Shown one piece after another: positions 1 through 10,508 of a DNA stretch of 64,000 nt. Positions within the stretch are counted from its first letter, which is position 1, and every line of letters starts with the position of its first letter. The DNA lies in contig CP053160.1 in the NCBI GenBank assembly GCA_014607495.2, positions 8,494,001 through 8,558,000 of the forward strand, in the 5' to 3' direction. The position numbers were made by a program, and so were the translations under genes. The notes beneath the pieces were generated by a model. The model worked only from the letters and a program-made list of their open reading frames with translations. It searched no databases and was not told where the DNA came from. Source of the DNA: Carposina sasakii (lineage: Eukaryota; Arthropoda; Insecta; Lepidoptera; Carposinidae).

Positions 1-60
1 AATTTTAACCCGGCCGACTTGAAATGAGGCGTCAAGATGATCGTGATTATTAGTTTTCAG

Positions 61-270
61 ATTAGAGGGACGGTTGTGGAGCTGGACCTAGGATAGAAAA
101 GCCATTATATCGCAGTACGAGCACCACATCTTGACGGTGCTTATGTGTTAAAGATTCCTTCAAAGCCGCTATTTTACGACACCACTTTCATAGCTAAGCA
201 AAGTTTACATGATGGCAAAGCCCTAGTTGGTGATTTGGACTTCAAAATAAGGGCTGATACTATTGAGTAA
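61..270 (+). pseudogene. Possible terminal exon with one in-frame TAG
   Basis: After a good splice-acceptor sequence (TTAGTTTTCAG ending at 60) one frame reads 12 codons to a TAG at 94-96, then 57 more sense codons to TAA at 268-270. The second part (YIAVRAPHLDG, KIPSKPLFYDTTFIAKQSL) has the composition of real protein rather than random AT-rich translation. I do not recognise the protein. It could be the last exon of a gene entering from the left, with a readthrough or mutated TAG, or a decayed gene or element copy. An acceptor at 96 would bypass the TAG but has a poor pyrimidine tract. Confidence 0.3.
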
Positions 271-954
271 TTGATGAAATTTATCACTCTATCATTAATC
301 ATTCTGAAGCTATGGAAAATGTACATGTCATAATTACCTATTATCTATGTATATTAGTAAAATAAAATGAAGTAGGTACACACAAAATATTAAGATCATT
401 TAGAATATGTACCTAATGCTTGATTGTAAATACTTCGCTTCACCTGATACCTAGATAGGACATTTAGGAGTAATTTAAAACATTCCGTTGGTACCATCTG
501 TTGCTTGCCCTTTACATGTTTGATTAAAGGCTTAAGTATTAAAATATTATGGAATTAAACGGTTTTGATGTTATAGTTGCTTTTATTAAGAAGGTTATAA
601 AGCGATTCTTAACGACGCGGATAAAGTAGCAGACGCCCACTAATTCTCCATACAAAAACGTGGTCACATTCATTCAAAACAAATCACGCCCAAAACGCTT
701 CCAAATGTCACCTTTTTAACCTCCCATCTGCCGCATAATAAGGTCCTAAAGCCTTGGCCCGCATCCCTTTATCCTGGGCATGTGAGACCCAGGACCCAAC
801 AGACCCATTGTGTGAAATTGACATGTCGGTCGCATGGACCCATGTTATTTGGTTATCAATAGCACAGCCGTCCGCCTTGCATGCACATTGATTGAAAATT
901 TGCGGCCGACGTTTAGATTGGAAGGAATATTTATTGCTGCGCTCTGTTGTGTCT
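271..954. other. AT-rich intergenic stretch
   Basis: No reading frame, RNA gene or clear repeat is seen. The part from 600 to 900 is less AT-rich than its surroundings and could be old repeat DNA, but I matched nothing to it inside the window. Confidence 0.4.
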
Positions 955-1359
955 ACTGGGTGTAAAAAGACAACTTTGTTCTTTTAATACCTCGTATTCT
1001 TTGTAACATCACGATCATTTTTTTCTATGGAAGCACCCCTGGGAAACCACGGGTTTCCAAGATATTGAGGTCCAAAGTTACACATTTATATTATCATTTT
1101 TTTACATAAATCTATCTTAAATCGGTAAACAAACATTTTTTTCATCTTTGAAAAAAACCATGTCAAAATGTTATAATTTAGGTTTTGTAGGTATATTTGT
1201 ACTTTACGCATCAAACGAATACATTGCTTGCAATAAAATGACCGTATTTTTTCATATTTTCTTGTCGTTTCCCAGGGTTGGTTCCATAGAAGAAAATGAT
1301 CGTAACCTTACAAAGAATACGAGGTATTAAAAAAACATTGTTGTCTTTTTACACCCTGT
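955..1359. mobile_element. Inverted-repeat MITE, about 400 bp
   Basis: The ends GGGTGTAAAAAGACAAC (from 958) and its reverse complement (to 1357) start inverted arms that stay alignable for about 90 bp and include TAATACCTCGTATTCTTTGT on both sides. The small open frame at 1148-1330 falls across one arm and is not a gene. An inner segment (TGGAAGC, CTGGGAA, then a stretch ending GGTCCAAAGTT) also occurs in the elements at 37159 and 53768, so these belong to one wider family of nonautonomous DNA elements. Confidence 0.75.
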
Positions 1360-1863
1360 ATAATAATTTATTTAATTTCATTCACTTGTTAATGTGCATT
1401 TTTTGCTTTGATTTCATATTTTATACCTGTACTGCGGGGCTTCACTAGAATACATCAGCTGCACCTCGTAAGAGTCGACTAAGCAACTTTGTCATCATTA
1501 ACATCTGTCCCCGCTATGCTAAACGTGGCTGTCAGATCTCCTTTATGATACAGCAATTCGCCATAAACCTAAACTAAGTCAGGTCTATCTCTCTCCGTTC
1601 TTAACATAAATGGCTGAGAGAGAAAGGGACAGGTAGGTCTAAATTAACGTTTAGGTTTAAGTATGACTGCCGGAATCGACCATAATGAATGCATTCATTG
1701 GTTCTTTGGTTCTACAAGACTACGCCAGCTGACTACGAAGATTGGATTGTAGTCCTAAAGGGGTCGCATAGTAAATAATTATAATTATGCATTTTCGATC
1801 GCTGTCTCACTCAGAATGGTGATAACTTAAAGATAAAACACGTCTGCGTAAAAAATTTGAGCC
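1360..1863. other. Noncoding, with one repeat fragment
   Basis: No gene is seen. The block near 1660-1690 (TGACTGCCGGAATCGACCAT) reappears reversed near 33830-33850, so it is a dispersed repeat fragment. AAACCTAAAC near 1570 and GTTTAGGTTT near 1650 are inverted to each other, suggesting a small inverted-repeat element. Confidence 0.4.
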
Positions 1864-2644
1864 AGAGTATGGCGAACTTTTTGACAAAATCATTTTTTTC
1901 CTAAAGAAATTTTTCCATTCGCAAAATTTTCCAATTACTTATTTTCTCTATTGAATTCCCCGGTTTCCTTTTTCCTCAATAATAATAATTCCCTTCGTAA
2001 AATTTAACAATCTTCAATCAAATATGTAGCTTATTACAAATATACAGGCACGCTCGTGAGGAATCCAAATAAAATAAACCAGGAATATGCTGGTCATGAT
2101 GATGATCTCCGACCGTATTTCGGTCAAGGCGACCAATCTCTACAGAGATTGGCCAGGTACGCAGGAGATATTATAGTGCACAAGTGTGTGCCCAAACACA
2201 GGTGCACTCTCTATTCCCTCACTCTCATAGTCCGATGGGACGGAAAGCCGACACGACCGGAGAGAGATCAAGCGCAGGACCAACGGTTTCACGTGCACGA
2301 GCTAAGTGACAATTTTACAATGCTGGTCATATTCAGGCACTAAATGTTGTATAAAGTTCTTAATTGAACTTTGAATGAAAGAGATAATAATTATAAACCT
2401 TGCCAGTTCAAAGCTGTACCAAAAGGAAGTTATTTTTCAAAGCTATCGAAAAAACTAAAAGATATTATCAAAAATAAATATTGGTATAGTATGTGTATGG
2501 AATAGTCTCATCTGGTAAAAAGCGACATTAGTAAATTAATTTCGGCAAAATCCGCGAAATCAGACAAAAACTTTGGTAAATTTCGCGAATGGAAAAATTT
2601 GCTTTAAGAAAAAAATGATTTTGTCAAAAGGTTCGCCATACTCT
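1864..2644. mobile_element. Fold-back repeat element with ~65-bp inverted arms
   Basis: The left arm (1864-1930, beginning AGAGTATGGCGAAC) is repeated inverted at 2577-2644 with few differences (GTTCGCCATACTCT). The interior (2095-2310) contains a less AT-rich block around GGAAAGCCGACACGACCGG and an open frame at 2056-2343. Its product has no recognisable motif, so I treat it as repeat sequence. It is a nonautonomous inverted-repeat element or an older repeat captured between arms. Confidence 0.65.
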
Positions 2645-3626
2645 TGACCCAGTGCCTGAGCTAGTGCCACTCTTACGAGTAAGACGAATCTACATAGTGT
2701 TACCTCTCAAGCCCAAATGCAACAAGTTCTAGAGCGTGCCAAACAAATATAGATACATACGTACATTAACAAAAGAAACATAACTCTCCTTCTGGCGCAT
2801 TCGGATAAAAACTGAGGGAGATAGCGAACAATACACATTTTTATTTATATTTATATGAATTTAATTTAATTGTGTTATGATAATTGAATTTATACAAACA
2901 GAGTGAGTTAAGTGTTATTATGATTATCTGATATCTAATCCAATGTAAGATTCTTTTGTTAATATGTTACTTAGTTTTGACTGTGTCGCTGGGAGCTTTC
3001 TTGCTATTTCTTCTTTCAAGCAATGACACTTCACTGAAATAGTGTAACAGTAATAGTAGAATCATGCGGTGTGTCAGACCTAATGTTGGTTTTGCCATAA
3101 AGGAGAACTGTCTAGCAGCTCTTCTGGATTTCGTCTTTAGGCGACCTTAACTCTTATTAGCTCCACGTTGGTGGCTATAAAGCCCCGAATCGCTAACTTA
3201 TGCCTGACAGACCGTAACAAATCGCACCTTTGGGTGGTGACCGTTGCCAGAGCAAAAGCTTTGCGATTTTTTTTTGAGTTGTTTAAATACACCTCCTTTT
3301 TTGTTTGGTAGCAGTTTCATTTTGGGGTGCGAACATAGAAAGTAACATAATTAGACAATCGACAAACAAGTTGTTGATGCTTTCATGTCGAATAAATGAT
3401 TTTTAATTTGAAAAAAAAAATTAATTTGAATAATACTTTACCGAAATATAAAACAAATAGGTAGGCACTACAAAGGATTTACAAAAAAACCAAAATCGGA
3501 ATGATAGAGAGATTGTATTTTCATATAAAAGCTGGGAAGGCTTCTGGCCACCGTTCAATCCGAGCGCATAGTGACAAAGGTGCTGTCGATACGGATTACG
3601 TGACTGATCGATCACTTCCATCATAA
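2645..3626. other. Noncoding; possible old retroelement remnant
   Basis: No intact gene. The stretch 2990-3270 is richer in G+C than its flanks and has no coding frame. It may be a solo LTR or other retroelement remnant, but no second copy is present here to define its ends. Open frames near 3421-3624 are AT-rich and unsupported. Confidence 0.3.
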
Positions 3627-4422
3627 TCTACACTAATATTATAAAGAGGAAAACTTTGTTTGTTTGGTTGTAATGAATAGGCTCAAAAACTACTGGACCG
3701 ATTTCAAAAATTCTTTCACCGTTAGAATCCTTATTGGACCTGGATGAACATAGGCTATAAGAATTTCCCGATATTCCCACGGGAAGGCGACCAACGGGAA
3801 TTCTATATTTTTTACGAAAACCGCTATACATATGAAGCTGAAATCGGGCATATATGTTCATTGGGGACAGCGAGGGAGGACTAAAAACGGATTTCCCGAA
3901 ATTCCCACGGGAAGGGGACAAACGGGAATTCATAGTTTTTACGAAAACCGCTATACATATGAAGCTGAAATCGGGCATATATGTTCATTGGGGACAGCGA
4001 GGGAGGACTAAAAACGGATTTCCCGAAATTCCCACGGGAAGGGGACAAACGGGAATTCATAGTTTTTACGAAAACCGCTATACATATGAAGCTGAAATTG
4101 GGCATATATGTTCATTAGGGACTGCGAGGAAACACTAGAACGGATTTCCCGAAATTCCCACGGGAAGGAGACCAACGGGAATTATTTATTTTTTACGAAA
4201 ACGGTTAAACATGTGAATCTGAAGTTGAGCATATATGTTTATTTGGGACCCCGAGGAAGCACTGGGAACGGATTTCCCGAAATTCCCACGGGAAGGGGAC
4301 AAACGTGAATTAATTTTTTACGACAACCGCGATAACATATAGGCTACTTTTTACACTTAACATATAGGCTACTTTTTATTTTTTCTGTAGTCCACGCGGA
4401 CGGAGTCGCGGGCGTCCACTAT
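3627..4422 (+). mobile_element. Helitron-like nonautonomous element
   Basis: It begins with TCTACACTAATATTATAAAG and ends near a short GC-rich palindrome (CACGCGGACGGAGTCGCGGG) followed by CGTCCACT. A TC start and a hairpin just inside the 3' end, without terminal inverted repeats or target duplication, are the layout of Helitrons. The same 3' end recurs in at least six other places in the window. No Rep/helicase gene is present, so it is nonautonomous. The interior is a 127-bp tandem array. Classification rests on end structure only. Confidence 0.6.
3760..4318 (+). repeat. 127-bp tandem repeat, about 4.3 copies
   Basis: Landmarks such as TTCCCACGGGAAGG, TTTTTACGAAAACCG and GCATATATGTTCATT recur every 127 bp (for example at 3844, 3971, 4098 and 4225). 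The second and third copies are nearly identical and the outer ones diverged, as expected from unequal exchange in the middle of an array. 127 is not a multiple of three, so the open frames over the array on both strands are by-products of the repeat. Confidence 0.85.
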
Positions 4423-4699
4423 AATAAATAAAATAAAATAATTTTATTTCAGATTTTCATCCATAATTTTGTTAGTATTTAAAAAACTTATGAGACTAAT
4501 GTTGTTATGTGATTTATATATATATTCTAGTTTTTAAAGTACCCGCCCTGCCCACCTGGACCACCGGGCACAACAACGTTCAATTGAATCCAGTGCCTCC
4601 AGATGGGACAGTCGGGTTTCTCTCTAACGACAGACTTAATGCTTATGCTGTAACTTAATGCTGTAAGAAGAATTTTGGAACAGCATCTGATACATGGGC

Positions 4700-5425
4700 T
4701 ATGTATCTGTGTATAATAATAATAAAATTCTTTATTGTACACACAAAAAAAAAAAAAATTGGTACATGGGTGAACTTAATGCTATATAGCATTTTCTACC
4801 AGTTAACCCAATTACTGGAGAAAAGCTTAGGGCCGTACAATAAAACGAATAACATTAATAAAAATAAAATAACTTAAGAACTACTTACACCGACAAAGAC
4901 AAATCACAATATACACTACTTATGTCTCATTTTGTAGCGTCGTGTGGTATTTCTGCACCCTTGACTTAAAAACCGCTGCCGAAGAAGACTCTCCTATCTC
5001 CAGCGGAAGCTTATTCCAGAGACGAACAGCCGTGGCCAAGAAGGAGTTTGAAAACAGCGCCGCACTACGCTCAGGCACCCGAAGGGTTTTATTGCGTGAG
5101 GCGCGGAGAAGACGTTCGTCTGAATTAAAGAATTCAAGACGTTCGTGAAGATACGGAGGGGAAAGAGGATTATGTAAAATGTTATACAGAAAACAGAGAA
5201 GGTGACAGTCACGGCGGAAACGGATATTTAGCCATTTTAATTTGGTGCGGTAATGGGATACATGATCGTACTTACGAAGGCCGAAGATGTATCGTATGCA
5301 CATATTCTGAAGGCGTTCTAGTTTGTCCAGAAGTTCCTCCGTGATATCGGTATAACAGACGTCAGCATAATCAATAATCGGAAGCAGGAGCGAGTTAACC
5401 AGAGTGTATATGTCAGATGCTGTGT
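4700..5425 (-). pseudogene. 5'-truncated LINE, C-terminal reverse-transcriptase part
   Basis: On the minus strand a frame from about 5425 to the stop at 4920 reads LVNSLLLPIIDYADVCY, then ELLDKLERLQNMCIRYIFG and the LWNKLPLEI motif. This is the thumb and C-terminal part of Jockey/CR1-type reverse transcriptases. The open frame starting at 5303 is only part of it. The 3' UTR runs to an A-rich tail and TTATTATTA repeat near 4720-4750. Endonuclease and catalytic RT are missing, so it is a dead-on-arrival copy. Confidence 0.75.
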
Positions 5426-5445
5426 GTGAATCTATATCTATCTAT

Positions 5446-5660
5446 TCATATAATAAAAATGTAACGGATCGCTGCCTGTACATGGAAGATATATGAGAAA
5501 AAATATTATATCTTCATTCGTGATATCAAAAACTACGCATCGGATTTTGATACAATTTTTTTATAGTGATTCAAGAGGGAGGTTTTATGTATAACTAGGG
5601 CCGACTTCTCACGAGTGTAATGCCTTTTCACGCGGACGAAGTCGTGGGCGGCCGCTAGTA
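5446..5660 (+). mobile_element. Helitron-like fragment
   Basis: It shares GGAAGATATATGAGAAAAAA and TAATAAAAATGTAACGGATC with other copies in the window and ends at the CACGCGGACGAAGTCGTGGG hairpin followed by CGGCCGCTAGT. It is internally deleted compared with the copies at 29474 and 57745. Confidence 0.6.
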
Positions 5661-6256
5661 CCTATTATGTAAAAGTTTCAGTACTTTTGATGAATGAATA
5701 ATTATTATAACCTCGCACAGAGAGCTATCATTAATCAATTACTACTTACCAGGCGCTGACGCACTGAAACCTGGCTAATTAACTGAATGCCCGTGAATTA
5801 TGTTTGCCGATCAACTTAATGTGCTACACTTTTACAACAAAAGGTAAGGCAGACGGTTGGTAGATGATATTATGTTTTTTTTTTTATAGCATCAGTATAA
5901 TAGCTAATGGTACCTAACGTATAATAATACGTTAGGATTTTTAGGTATTCTAATACAAAAAACTGGAAAAAATAGAGATTGTGAGAAAAAAGACCAAGTT
6001 TTATACACATTATTGATTCACCAATGAAGGAATGACGTTATGCAGGTAGTTGTACATTTTTGTTTCTTCTTCTAAAGAGCAATAATATCTAATAGCGTCA
6101 CACTTACATTAAACTGAGACATCAAAGATCTTCAAGTTAAAGGGTTTTTACTTATAGATACTTTTAGCCACGCAAAATATTTTTACCCAGGATAAATTTT
6201 GACATTTTATTTGTTCTGCAGTCCACAGAGTCGCTGACGTGCACTAGTTTTACATA
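5661..6256. other. Noncoding
   Basis: No gene. A degenerate Helitron-like 3' end is visible at 6160-6250 (TTCTGCAGTCCACAGAGTCGC, then GTGCACTAGT). The mariner described next is inserted immediately beyond it. Confidence 0.4.
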
Positions 6257-7416
6257 CGAGGGGGCGTTTTTAAGTTCGCGGAATCGGGGGTAAGACGTGG
6301 AAATAAAAATACAAGTTTATTTTTCCTTTTCAATATATTCTCCTGCAACCCTAATACATTTTTCAGATCTTTCAATTAGCTTATGTATACCCTCGAAAAA
6401 AAAATGTTTTTTCTTTGTCTGAAAAATAAGCTGAAACTGCTTCCTTCACTTCTTCATCGCTTGAGAACTTCTTCCCCCGAAGTTCTTTTTTCATTTTTGG
6501 TAAGAGATAATAATCACTGGGAGCCAGGTCAGGACTGTAGGGTGGATGAACCAAAATATCGAAGCCCACCTTATGCAGGGAAGCCAACGCAACACGGCTC
6601 TTGTGCACAGGCGCGTTGTCGTGCAGAAGGAGGACACCTTTGGTTAATTTTCCCCTTCTTTTTGCCTTGATTGCTTCCTTTAATCGCTCCAAGATTGAAG
6701 CGTAGTATTCTCTGGTTATGGAGACACCTTTATCTTTTCCTTCTGAGTCCCAAAAGATTGTCGCCATGATTTTTCCCGCCGACTGTGACACCTTAAATTT
6801 CTTTGGTGGTGGTGTACCTTTTTTGTGCCACTGCATAGAATCTTGTTTGGACTCTGGTTCATAATGATGAACCCAAGTTTCATCCCCAGTAACAATTCGA
6901 GTCAATACTCCATCCTGGTCTTCATTACAGAGGTCCAAAAACGCGCGAGAACACTCTACGCGCTGTTGTTTTTGAGGCGGCGTGAGCATTCTCGGCACCC
7001 ACCTTGCACCGACTTTGGTCATGCCGAGATAATCGTGAAGAATTTTAAATATGGTTGTATCGGATACTCCAACCATTTCTGCGAGCTGTTTCTTCTTTAG
7101 TCTATTCTTATAAACCATGGTTTTACCGGGGCAAGACTCCCCATAAACGGATGACATCTCTTCTAGTATGGTTTGAACCGATTTACCTTGCTTGGTAAGG
7201 AACTTTATGACAGCGCGGTGCTCGATTTTCTCCATTTTTCACAATGTTCTTCCCAACTGAGTTGTTTGATCGACGATAATTCAAATAGTAATGGCCCGAT
7301 TAAAACAAAACGTTCTATTTATACTAATAATAAGCTACTTAACCAGTTACGACTAAGGAAAGTACCCTCATTTATTAATTACCTACCCATTCCGCGAATA
7401 TAAAAATGCACCCTCG
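6257..7416 (-). mobile_element. mariner element (Tc1/mariner, D,D34D)
   Basis: Terminal inverted repeats of 28 bp lie at 6257-6284 and 7389-7416. Both start CGAGGG and end TTCGCGGAAT, with four differences between the arms. TA dinucleotides flank both ends (6255-6256, 7417-7418), as expected for mariner target duplication. Total length is 1160 bp, slightly short for mariner, which fits an internal deletion in the transposase. Confidence 0.9.
6317..7235 (-). pseudogene. mariner transposase, deleted and frameshifted
   Basis: The frame from 7235 encodes the first helix-turn-helix (IEHRAVIKFLTKQGKS), then jumps from KTMVYK straight to a stretch continuing LAEMVGVSDTTIFKIL. About 40 residues of the usual linker are missing. 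The catalytic region is preserved: TGDETWVHHYEPESK (first Asp), LLLHDNAPVHKS (second Asp), HPPYSPDLAPSDYYL (third Asp, the D34D spacing of mariner). The frame closes early at 6381 because of a one-base length change in the nine-A run near 6400. The neighbouring frame continues HKLIERSEKCIRVAGEYIEK to a stop at 6317. With both lesions it should not make active transposase, though its ends could still be mobilised. Confidence 0.85.
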
Positions 7417-7418
7417 TA

Positions 7419-8007
7419 TTTCTTATGTCTACTAATAAAAATCAGTTAATCAGTGAAATAAAAACTTACCATAAAAGCTGCTCCATCCACACTTATTATT
7501 CGTAGGGTATTACCGTGAAAATATTTAATACTTGGTACACAGAGACTAGGTAGGTTCACTACAGTAATAATTCAGATGATTCTATTGACAATGAAACAAT
7601 CAAAATGTTGCGGGTAGTTACCTAATAATTGATTAAAAGGCTATCAACTTATCTGACCTAACCCAATGACGGTCTAGGGAAAGAAATCACTAAGTACTTA
7701 GGTTGTTTTACGTCTACCCCCAAGAAAACAAATATAAAAAAATGTAGGTATGCAGCAAGAGCCACTCACACACGGCAAATTCTTTAAATAAACCATTTAA
7801 AGAATTTAATATAATAATATTTAAAGATTTAATTTAATATAAATATGTAGTAATTTTTATGTAATTTAAATCTATTAACCATTTTATTTTACTGTCACTA
7901 AACTAACCCATGGATCTTTGTTGTCCGAAATAAAGAATTAGATAAATGAAATTGTATGAGGCGTTACAATTCGGTAGTTTTAGAGTTTCATAATAATTAG
8001 TGGTTTA
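7419..8007. other. AT-rich noncoding
   Basis: No gene seen. The stretch 7948-7985 (GTATGAGGCGTTACAATTCG) resembles sequence beside the hammerhead repeat copy at 42690-42730, so the repeat family may extend further left than the boundary I give. Confidence 0.4.
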
Positions 8008-8281
8008 CTAATTTACTAATTTCTATAATCCTGAGGATGCCACGGTTGTTGGCGAAACATATGTAGATTATTTATCTAGTTTTTTATTTCGGAATAGTGC
8101 AATGAATACATTGCACATACGAGTACTTCCGGCAAGACAATAGTCTTGCATGCTAGGTGCTCGGGTCTGGTTTCTCGTGGCGATTGTAGTTAGTGCAAGT
8201 GCCTGTTTTCGCGGTTACGAGTTATCAGATCCGAGGGTCAGTGGAGGGTGTAGGGCCCGGTGGTGGGCGCACCCATAGTGA
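8008..8281 (+). repeat. Dispersed hammerhead-bearing repeat, copy 1
   Basis: This is the longest clean copy of a repeat that also occurs at 21834, 36648, 42731 and 46451. Its 5' end carries a hammerhead-like fold (8025-8071). Next come two hairpins with the same AATA loop, GTGCAATG/CATTGCAC (8097-8116) and GCAAGAC/GTCTTGC. A conserved body (TTCTCGTGGCGATTGTAGTT, CAGATCCGAGGGTCAG, AGGGCCCGGTGG) follows, ending CACCCATAGTGA. Three copies share that 3' end and one of them is 5'-truncated, suggesting a retroelement. A hammerhead near an end is reported for Penelope-like elements; assignment to that class is inference. Confidence 0.7.
8025..8071 (+). ncRNA. Hammerhead ribozyme motif, type I (copy 1)
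   Basis: Helix I strand ATAATC (8025-8030), core CTGAGGA (8031-8037), one extra T, helix II GCCA/TGGC (8039-8042, 8050-8053), GAA (8054-8056), helix III AC/GT with an ATAT loop (8057-8064), A as the cleavage-site nucleotide (8065), second helix I strand GATTAT (8066-8071). Every invariant position of the hammerhead consensus (CUGANGA, GAAA, U16.1, H17) is met. The two oddities are the extra nucleotide after A9 and a short helix II. Activity is not shown by sequence. Confidence 0.6.
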
Positions 8282-9007
8282 AAGAATTAGATGTACATAG
8301 TTACTTTATTATGTTGTGTAATAGCTTGAATGATGATCTTGCAGTTCTGGCAATTTTATTCATAATTTTTTATTTCGTTTTAAACATTAAATTTGTAGGT
8401 TGTCGCTACTGAGCTATAGTAAACATCGACTCCGTGAAATAAATTGTTTTAAAAATAGTTAAAAGTGAAATCTCACCATGGAAACGTGTAATATATAAAA
8501 ATTGACTGATAATTAATATGTGGAAATAACAAACGAACATTCTCAAGTGCAGTGACTTGTAAAAATAGTGAAAATAAGACTACAACAACAAAGTGTTTCG
8601 TGAACTGCTAAAGTGTTTTTGACAGACAATTTAGAACAAACCTGAACAGTGCATACTCAATACCAATGAAACAGGTGTAAAAATAACCCTTATCAGATGA
8701 ACTCCAGTAAAACCAGAAAATTAAATAGCACTTAATAACCTCAAAATATATGCATAATCATTGCTATCGATCGGTTCCGTACCCACAACGACATCTAGCG
8801 AAAACTACTTGAATCACTACAGTAACTCATCCAACCTAATTACTCACGCCATCTAGCAAATTTACGAAGAACTAGAAACTAACCTACCGGCCTAATAGGC
8901 CAAACCATAAATCAGGTATCTAAAAGAAACCTTACCAATAAAATATACTATAGATAGCTTTCCGTAGACCAACTAAAGAGAGCGCTGTTACTGTTATTGC
9001 TAAAAAT
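8282..9007 (+). other. Probable 5' UTR of the LINE below
   Basis: A-rich noncoding DNA with many stops, between the hammerhead repeat and ORF1. Its base composition (plus strand rich in A) matches the LINE body that follows, so it is most simply that element's 5' untranslated region. Its true 5' end cannot be located without a second full copy. Confidence 0.45.
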
Positions 9008-9756
9008 ATGGAGGACATTAAGAAAATACTTATTAGTTTACAAGAAGAAGTAAGACAGCAAAAGGTAGACATGCAAAACATGAAAGAAGAATTAAAGAAC
9101 ACGATAATTAACACCGTCAATGACAAAATTACTCAAATAGAAATAAAAAATGAACAATTAGAACAAAATTTGGAAAAACAAAAAACTGTTATAGAAAATT
9201 TGGAGAGATTCAATAGAAGGAAAAACTTAATATTTTTCGGAGTTGAAGAAAACGAAAAAAGTTACCACAGCCTAGAGAAAATCATTCTAGATATCATTAG
9301 AAACTATTTAAAAATACAGTGTGACAACAACTGTATAGAACACCTTAGAAGACTGGGGAAAAAAGGGGAAAAAATAAGACCAGTTGTAGTAACTTTACAT
9401 ACGATGGGCTTAAAAATAAAAATACAGCAAAGTAAGAAAAACTTAGAAAAAACATCATACTACATAAAAGAAGATTACCCCCTGGACGTCCTAAAAAAAA
9501 GGAAAGAATTACGTTTAGAAGCCGAGAAGGAGAGAAAACAAGGGAGATAAGCGATCATCAAATACGACAAACTTATTATAATAAACAACGATAACAAACA
9601 AGAAAAACACAGAGTATCACAAGAAAATCAAAATAAAAAGAGAAACCTATCAGAATCGCCGGAAAATACAACGAAACCATCAGAGCGCAAAGAACAAAGC
9701 ACAAACCAGCCAAAAAAAGCGGGTGGGGCTGTGTCGGGGCACACGGCCGTTGGTTT
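9008..9756 (+). pseudogene. LINE ORF1 protein, broken by a TAA
   Basis: The first 180 codons encode a Lys/Glu-rich coiled coil (residues about 10-75) followed by a region with NRRKNLIFFGVEE, HLRRLGKKGEKIRPVVV and YYIKEDYPLDVLKKRKEL. This resembles the RNA-binding ORF1 proteins of LINEs that act as nucleic-acid chaperones in the retroelement particle. A TAA at 9548-9550 stops it. The same frame then continues IIKYDKLIIIN and a Ser/Lys-rich tail until the nested insertion near 9757 replaces the end. The ORF is therefore inactivated twice. Confidence 0.75.
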
Positions 9757-10508
9757 TAACGTGAAACGTCTATGTTAGCGAATCGCTTTTAAAGTAAAAG
9801 ATTGAAATGAAAACAAGATGGACGCTGTTTTAAGTATTTTAATAAAAAAAGAACAGGTACGTAATAGAAACATAAAATACATAGCAAATGTTTATATATT
9901 TATTGTCACTTTCTGGTTATTTTAAATAGCAGCCGCCCACGACTTCGTCCGCGTGAGGGGGCGTTGTACCCGTGCGAAGCCGGGCAGGTTGTTGTATAGA
10001 CTGTAGCCTTCCTTGGTAAATGGGCTATCTAACACTGAAAGAATTTTTCAAATCAGACCAGTAGTTCCTGAGATTAGCGCGTTCAAACAAACAAACAAAC
10101 AAACTCTTCAGCTTTATAATATTAGTATAGATATAAATACTGTCCAAATTACACTTATTTTTGTATAAATCAATCGGTTCAAATAAACTTGACAAACACA
10201 CGAAAGAATCACCACGCTATAAAGTCGGAGTCACGAGTTACACTGAATAGAAACAAGCGTGAGCGCCGGTTTCGCACAGTTATCGCAGTATCCCTCCCCC
10301 GCCGCCCCGCTTGACCCCGACACGAACTCAATGTCATAACAGCGAGCTGACTATATAAGTGAAATATTTACACCACATTTTTGTTTCTAAGACCAATAGT
10401 TTTTTAATTATTAAGGTACGATGATATAGACCTTTTCGTTACGGTCCAGTTTTTAAACCTGGTACCCGTATGTGTCGGCGCGATTTTAAAGACGTTTCAC
10501 GTCAAAAA
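9757..10508. mobile_element. Nested inverted-repeat insertion in the LINE
   Basis: It separates LINE ORF1 from ORF2. ACGTGAAACGTCT at 9762 and its reverse complement AGACGTTTCACGT near 10491-10503 form short terminal inverted repeats. The interior contains a reversed Helitron-like fragment (9935-10135) and a GC-rich block (10260-10330). No transposase is encoded. Exact ends and target duplication were not resolved. Confidence 0.55.
9935..10135 (-). mobile_element. Helitron-like fragment, nested
   Basis: In reverse orientation it runs from ATCTATACTAATATTATAAAG (right end) through the AAACAAACAAACAAAC stretch to the hairpin region CGCGGACGAAGTCGTGGGCG (left end). Both ends match the Helitron-like family found elsewhere in the window. 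It sits inside the 9757-10508 insertion, making three levels of nesting. Confidence 0.6.

Noticed and set aside
3854..4308. Repetitive small protein genes
   Set aside because: The frames follow a 127-bp tandem array, not a multiple of three, inside a Helitron-like element.
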